Shown in pieces: positions 58,422 through 64,000 of a stretch of DNA of 64,000 nt; position 1 is the first letter of the stretch; each line of letters opens with the position of its first letter. This stretch comes from Solanum dulcamara (lineage: Eukaryota; Streptophyta; Magnoliopsida; Solanales; Solanaceae), in the NCBI RefSeq assembly GCF_947179165.1, contig NC_077244.1:13274949-13338948 (forward strand), in the 5' to 3' direction. The position numbers and the translations under genes were made by a program. A model generated the notes under the pieces. It ran no database searches, was not told the origin of the DNA, and saw nothing but the letters and a program-made list of their open reading frames with translations.

Positions 58422-58720
58422 CTAATCCATACCAAGAATGTTGTCGAAATCAGTCATATCAAGTTCAACAAGGTCACGTGGAATAACTTTTTGCAAGACC
58501 CATATGGGATAATTTCTATAAGCTCTCTTGGCTAATACTGAGCCACCAACGAGAGTATAAATCGAGAAAGGTTCTATTAATACTTCGGGGCACATATCAA
58601 ACCTCATAGCAATGTAAGGAGTAACAAAAGACAAGTTGTCACCCGGATCAAGCAATGCATATACATCAAAGTTAAAGACTCGTAAGATACCCATGACCAC
58701 ATCGAGAGACTCATCAACCT
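58422..58720 (-). pseudogene. Aspartic protease of element Y
   Basis: GILRVFNFDVYALLDPGDNL occupies the active-site position. The motif is Asp-Pro-Gly instead of Asp-Thr/Ser-Gly. It continues FVTPYIAMRFD, AKRAYRNYPIWV and LVELDMTDFDNILGMD, as in element A. The frame is fused to the end of gag. Whether DPG is a family feature or damage cannot be decided from one copy. Confidence 0.8.
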
Positions 58721-59850
58721 CTTGCCTAGCATGAAGGGCATAAAAGCGGTTGTTGCATTGGCCACCCTTAGCTTGAGCTTGGGCCCCTTGTTGCACTTTG
58801 CCTCCTATTGGACGACCATATCCACCCTTGTTGGCTACAAGAAGGCACTCAGATCGTTTATAGCCCATCTTTCCACATCCATAGGAAGCATCCATTCCCA
58901 TTAGGTACCTTTCTCCATGACTCCTTCCACACTTTGCACATTTTGGAGGAGAAGGGTTACTAGCATTTACACCTTCTTCACCTTGAGATTTAGGGTATGA
59001 CACCGTATACTTAGCAAACTTCTTCCCTGAGGTTTGGCCTTAATGAGAGCGTCCGCTGCTACCAATGGTCTTAGAATTAGAGAACCCACCTTCATACCGT
59101 GCCCTCTTAGAATCCCTCATCCTTATTTCTTTGAGCTTTTCCCCTTCAATTCTTTCGACAAAAGTCATGAGCCGAGATATGTCCATCTCCTTAACAAGTA
59201 TAGAGGTGTGACATTCCTTAGCAACCAAGTTGGACACCCTCGATATAAATTTACTCATTTGGGCACGTGGATCGACAACCATTGAAGGAGCATACTTGGA
59301 TAGCTTAGTAAAATTTAGGGCATAATCCCTCATCCCCATATTGACTTGTCGAAGATTTATGAACTCCAACACTTTAGCCTCCCTTAACTCAAGAGGGCAA
59401 AAGTGATCAAGGAAAGCAAGTTTGAAAGCTTTCCATCCGACAGGACCTTCATCCACCCTCTCAAACTTCCATTGAGTGTACCATAGTTGAGAAACACCTT
59501 TGAGTTGGTAAGCCGCCAACTCTGCTTTTTCTTCCAAATATCACCCCCATAATACTTACTATTTTGTAGACCTCATCAATGAACTCTTGAGGATCCACAT
59601 CGACCTTTGAGCCATGAAATTTTGGAGGATTCATTCATGCAAAGTCCCAAACTCTTAAGGCTGGAGTAGGAACATTAAAAGGAGCCACGACAACTTGGTT
59701 GGTCACTACTCTGGCTCGCATAGTGATAGCAGTTCAGAACTTCACATTAGTCACTTGGTCTGGTAGAGGGCCATTGTCTTGAGGAGCCGGGGGAGCTTGG
59801 GTTTTATTAACATTCTCTCCCCTTAGAAATGGTGGTCTTCTTGGATTCAT
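58721..59850 (-). pseudogene. gag of element Y (broken)
   Basis: The start MNPRRPPFLRGENVN is followed by a proline-rich stretch and a TGA after VTNVKF. The capsid part shows MNPPKFHGSKVDVDPQEFID, then, in another frame, LAAYQLKGVSQLWYTQWK, VGWKAFKLAFLDHFCP, EFINLRQVNMGMRDYALNF and LSKYAPSMVV. The zinc knuckle is damaged: DASYGCGKMGYKRSEC lacks the first Cys and the His. Overall order and spacing match gag of element A. Confidence 0.83.
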
Positions 59851-60052
59851 TTTTTTTGAAAATCACAAAGAAAGACCATTAGGGAGAAGAAGTCTTAACG
59901 CAAACTCTATAGCACGACATGGATCATAAAAGAAGTAAGAATTCCTAAAATGCTTCATAGCCTCCTACTCATAAGTGTGGCGCGCTTCACACTCACGAAT
60001 AAGAGTTTACTTGGCGCACCCTATTGGACACCCTAGGACACTTAGAAAACCT

Positions 60053-60070
60053 TGTGCTCTGATACCAAGT
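60053..60070 (-). other. Primer-binding site of element Y
   Basis: ACTTGGTATCAGAGCACAAG on the minus strand adjoins the 5' LTR end CGTGACA. Matches initiator Met-tRNA. Confidence 0.85.
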
Positions 60071-60071
60071 T

Positions 60072-62201
60072 TGTCACGACCCGACCTAGGGCCTAGTCAT
60101 AACACGACGATCAAAAACCCGAAGGGATCCAAACAAGCCTCTTGTACATATTATAAGAATACATAAGGTAAATATAAAAGAGGAAACATCATAAGAGAGT
60201 CTAAACCATAAATAAAAATCTGAAAATGTTTTATGACAACATAGACTCAAACATATGTCCAACTAGAAGCCTCTAAACATGAGTATGGGCGAGGGCTAAG
60301 ACATGTCCCTAGCTCACCCTCAATATACAACATAAGCAAAAGTCTTTTGCAAAGAAAGTAGTAAGTAACTTAAAACTAGTCCCCGGTCAATGAGGACTCA
60401 CCACAATACCTTCGAATAGAGGATGCCTACTAGTTATATGGATGATAAGGATCTTCGATCCTCAACCCCTACATTATGAGAAAATATAGGTAAAATTATG
60501 CATTAGTACATTGGAATGTACTAAGTATGAGGGTGTGGCATGCAACGTAAATCATGGAAATGGAAGGGTCAAGTAAATCATATGATAAGATGGAATATAT
60601 AAAGTCGTGAGAAAATCATATTGACCAAAGCATTTAAAAACATAAGTTCAAAATCATAACATACTTAAGAAATCATACATATATGGGATAGGAGCCATAA
60701 ACGACAATAAGACCAAGCGAGCTATAACATGGAATCCGATAATACCTGCATCGAGAAGGAGGAGGCTACTTTGCCAAGGTAGACTCCTAATCATGAACAT
60801 GTGCTATTTGTGGATCCACTAGCTAGGCCATCAAGGCAACCTACAGTGGCACATAGTTTATGGGACATGAGGCTGCTACTAAGGCTTTTGGTAGAGCCCC
60901 CACCTCAAGTCCACTCGGTGCTAAGTCAAATCCCATGGAATACATACATAACATAAGATCATAATATCATATATCATAGTCATGTTCATAGACTTGAAAT
61001 CATAGAGTAGCTCATTTTCATAGCATACTTGTAATGTGAGAATTGTCCTTTTATTATTACAATCATTTGTACATAATTCATATCAATAGGCCTTAGGTCA
61101 CCACATAGGATCCTAAGGCCCCTTACTTTATAACTTGCATGAAATTCATACCTTGAAACATACTTAGAATTCATGATCATCATGGAAACACATAGTCATA
61201 ATTCATACTTTAAAAATTCATGACTATAACTTAAATCTTGAAATTAGGGTATGACTATAATGCATGTTCAATTGACTTGAAAATCATGAAATTTACTTGA
61301 AAACATGCACAATCATAAACTTTATATCAGCCCATACATAATTCATATAGATAATATCATTTGGAAGTAAAATTAAAAATACTCATATTTTACATCATGA
61401 ACCCTAGAGATCAAAATAAGAGAATTTATGGAAAAACTCTTCAATTTAATTCAATAACCATCAAATTATATCAAAATAGACTTATGATCATATTTTAAAT
61501 CAAAATTCATGCAACTAAGATGGAGATCACAAAACCCATAAAATATCATACTTTAATTTGATAGAAAACCTTGAGAAATTGATTGGGCTTCATGGATGAA
61601 AGGATCCATGAATCAATACCCACATACCTTGAGTGAGAGTACAAATTAATTTGGAAGAACTTGAGAATTTTGATGGAGAAATTGAGTGAATTTGCTTGAA
61701 GTCTTCAATAGAACCCTTGAGAGCCTTTTTTGTAGAGAGAGAAATATTTGATAGATGAATTATAGAAGAATGAATTGAATTAGAGGTTTAGATAAATTTA
61801 TAGAGTTGAATTAGGTCCTAAAAACGTCTAGGTTCATTAACTAATAATTTGGGAAAAGTTTAAAACGCCCTAAAAAAACTAAATTCGGCCAGGAGACCTT
61901 CTCAAGTCTGCGACGCAGATCTATTGCGACCAACTCGGCTAGAAGACTGTTCCCAGGTCCGCGATGCAGTCCTATTGCGGACTACTCTGTCTTGTGCAGC
62001 TTCCCTAATCCACGACGCGGTCCTATCGCGGACCACACTATTTTGTGGTTTCTTCGAAAATCTTTCTTCCGTTCTACGAGTTCTAAAAATGCACCAAAAC
62101 CATTTTTCCGTAGGTTTTGACCCCCTGATCGTTATTCTGAACTCGGATTTTCCAAAACGATTTAGGATAATACGTTACATGAGCGGTCTATTTCTGGCCG
62201 A
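60072..62201 (-). repeat. 5' LTR of element Y (start missing)
   Basis: It ends on the minus strand CTAGGTCGGGTCGTGACA and aligns with the 3' LTR up to GAGCGG(T/C)CTATTTC. The first roughly 70-80 bases of the LTR are missing; instead an inverted LTR copy begins. Short GGTCCGCGA(C/T)GC-like repeats lie at 61,893-62,040. Confidence 0.83.
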
Positions 62202-64000
62202 ATTTAGTTTTTTTAAGGGTGTTTTAAACTTTTTTCAAATTATTAGTTAATGAACCTAGACGTTTTTAGAACCTAATTCAACTCTATAAATTAACCTAAA
62301 CCTCTAATTCTATTCATTTTTCTACAATTCATCTATCAAATATTTTTCTCTCTACAAAAAAGGCTCTCAAGGGTTCTATTGAAGACTTCAAGCAAATTCA
62401 CTCAATTTCTTCATCAAAATTCTCAAGTTCTTCCAAATTAATTTGTGTTCTCACTCAAGGTATGTGGGTATTGATTCATGGATCCTTTCTTCCATGAAGC
62501 CCAATCAATTTCTCAAGTTTTCTATCAAATTAAAGTATGATATTTTATGAATTTTGTGATCTCTATTCCAATTGCATGAATTTTGATTTAAAGCATGATC
62601 ATGAGTCTATTTAGATATAATTTGATGGTTATTGAATTGAATTGAAGAGTTTTTCCATGAATTCTTTTATTTTGATTTTCTAGGGTTCATGATGTAAATT
62701 ATGAGTATTTTGATTCATACTTCAAAAGGATATTATCTATATAAATTATGTATGGGCTGATATAAAGTTTATGATAATGCATGTTTTCAAGTCAATTTCA
62801 TGATTTTCAAGTAAATTGATCATTCATTCATGTCTTACCCTAATTTCAAGTATAAGCTATGATCATAAATTTCTAAGTATGAATTATGATTATATATTTC
62901 AATTATGATCATGGATTATAAGTATGTTTCGAATGATGATTTTCATGCAAGTTATGAAATAAGGTGACTTAGGGCCCTATGTGGTGACCTATGGCCTAAC
63001 GATATGAATTATACGAAAATGATTGCAATGATGAAAGGAAAATTCTCACATTACAAGTATGTTATGAAAATGAGCTACTCTATGATTTCAAGCCTATGAA
63101 CATGACTATGATATATGATATTATGATCTTATGTTATGTATGTATTCCGTGGGATTTGACTTAGCACCGAATGTGGACTTGAGGTGGGGGCTCAAAGCAA
63201 GGGGTCCTTATATAAAGTCTTTTGTTTCATAACTACGTGCCACCATAGGAACAAAGGGATTAAAGGAGAATACCTAAATCTCTACGAGGTGAATACCCAA
63301 AATATTAAGGCTTAGAGGTGAGTACCCGATTCTAAGAACTAGAGGTGAGTACCCGGTTCACACGACCGCTTAGTGGATCCACTTAGGCATGTAGAAGTCT
63401 ACCTTGGTAAGTAGTCTCCCTTTTTTCTCCGATGTAGGGGCAACATTGGGATTCCATGTTATAGCTCGCATGGTCTTAATGTCAGTTATGGTTCCTATCC
63501 CACATATGTATGATTTCTTAAGTATGTTATGACTTTGAACTTATGCTTTTAAATGCTTTGGTCAATATGATTTTCTCATGACTTTATGTATTCCATCTTA
63601 TCATGTGATTTACTTGACCCTTGAATTTCCATGATTTACGTTGTATGTCACGCCCTCATACTTAGTACATTCCAATGTACTAATGCATATTTTATGCCTA
63701 TATTGTCTCATAATATAGGGGTTGAGGTTGAAGAACCTAATCGTCCACGTAACTAGTAGGCATTCCTATCCTAAGGTGTCGTAGTGAGTTCTCATTAACC
63801 GAGGACTAATTTCAAGTTGGTTACTATTTTTTTTCAAAAGACTTTTGCTTATATTGTTTATTGAGGGTGAGTTAGGGACATGTCTTAGCCCCCGCCCATA
63901 CTCATATTTCGAGGCATCTAGTTGGACATATGTTTGAGTCTATGTTGTCAGAAGACATTTTTAGATTTCTATCCATGATTTAGACTCTCTTATGATGTTT
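62202..64000 (+). repeat. Inverted copy of the Y-family LTR, running off the window
   Basis: From CTGGCCGAATTTAGTTTTTT onward it is the reverse complement of the Y 5' LTR from 61,892 downward, for example GTTAATGAACCTAGACGTTTTT and GAAGCCCAATCAATTTCTCAAG. It still matches at the window end (TTAGACTCTCTTATGATGTTT against about 60,190). It has a local insertion at 63,190-63,360 with three GAGGTGA(A/G)TACCC units. The element it belongs to lies outside the window. Confidence 0.83.

Larger units (their letters stand above)
45187..62201 (-). mobile_element. Gypsy retrotransposon Y (Tekay/Del-like), split by element X
   Basis: In minus-strand order: 5' LTR (60,072-62,201, incomplete), primer site TTGGTATCAGAGCACAAGG, gag from 59,850, protease, RT, RNase H, and integrase with chromodomain-like tail ending at 55,296. 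The insertion X follows, then 250 bases of 3' leader, purine tract CAAGGGGGAGCTAT, and 3' LTR (45,187-47,410). The proteins are close to element A (shared VLRYQGRLCIPNV, KGKLSPRY). Nonsense mutations and lost catalytic residues show it is inactive. It interrupts the 5' LTR of Z. Confidence 0.87.

Overview
The window is plant nuclear DNA, most likely from a Solanaceae species (Solanum, Capsicum or a relative). It contains one conserved host gene, PEN-2, with a spliced intron. The rest is dominated by nested Tekay/Del-like Ty3-gypsy retrotransposons. There is also a TS-type SINE tail, a piece of plant mitochondrial rrn18 and pieces of plastid ndhG and rpoA. I cannot decide the genus from the sequence alone.

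Left part (1-11,264). A complete two-exon gene for the gamma-secretase subunit PEN-2 lies on the minus strand: exon 1 is 6361-6655 and exon 2 is 1417-1577. Phase and splice sites match, giving a 151-residue protein. The 4.8 kb intron holds a SINE remnant, microsatellites, a Copia-type LTR that itself contains a mitochondrial rRNA fragment, a MITE-like element, a Copia integrase scrap and a GTTGTTTAAACAAC repeat cluster. Two degenerate copies of the start of exon 2 sit just upstream of the real exon 2. Beyond the gene are an old LTR-like stretch, a MITE-like repeat and a decayed LINE 3' end (zf-RVT and RNase H).

Middle part (11,265-37,315). LTR fragments in both orientations surround a degenerate plus-strand gypsy element A (13,833-23,525) with 5' LTR, primer site, gag, protease, RT, RNase H, integrase, purine tract and 3' LTR. 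A chimeric plastid insert lies between its primer site and gag. Further right is a minus-strand element C (28,150-34,443) with 2.3 kb LTRs and a 3.5 kb internal region in which I see no coding domain, followed by more LTR fragments.

Right part (37,316-64,000). A minus-strand gypsy element Z (37,316-45,186) has recognisable gag-pol. Element Y of the same broad lineage interrupts its 5' LTR; Y's coding region is at 55,296-59,850 and its LTRs at 45,187-47,410 and 60,072-62,201. Inside Y, exactly at the pol stop codon, sits a younger element X (47,669-55,294). X has 3.0 kb LTRs, a TTTAG target duplication, a primer site and a purine tract, but only 1.6 kb of non-coding internal DNA. The window ends in an inverted copy of the Y LTR, which makes a fold-back of about 1.7-1.8 kb per arm.

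The order of events is partly readable: Z, then Y into Z, then X into Y. All pol copies carry stop codons, many of the CAG/CAA/CGA to TAG/TAA/TGA type. X and C could only have moved with proteins supplied by other elements. I see no operon-like or defence-like system. The most interesting points are the complete PEN-2 gene spanning a transposon-filled intron, the layered organelle DNA inserts, an error-free 1.29 kb tract shared by the two X LTRs, and repeated inverted LTR junctions.
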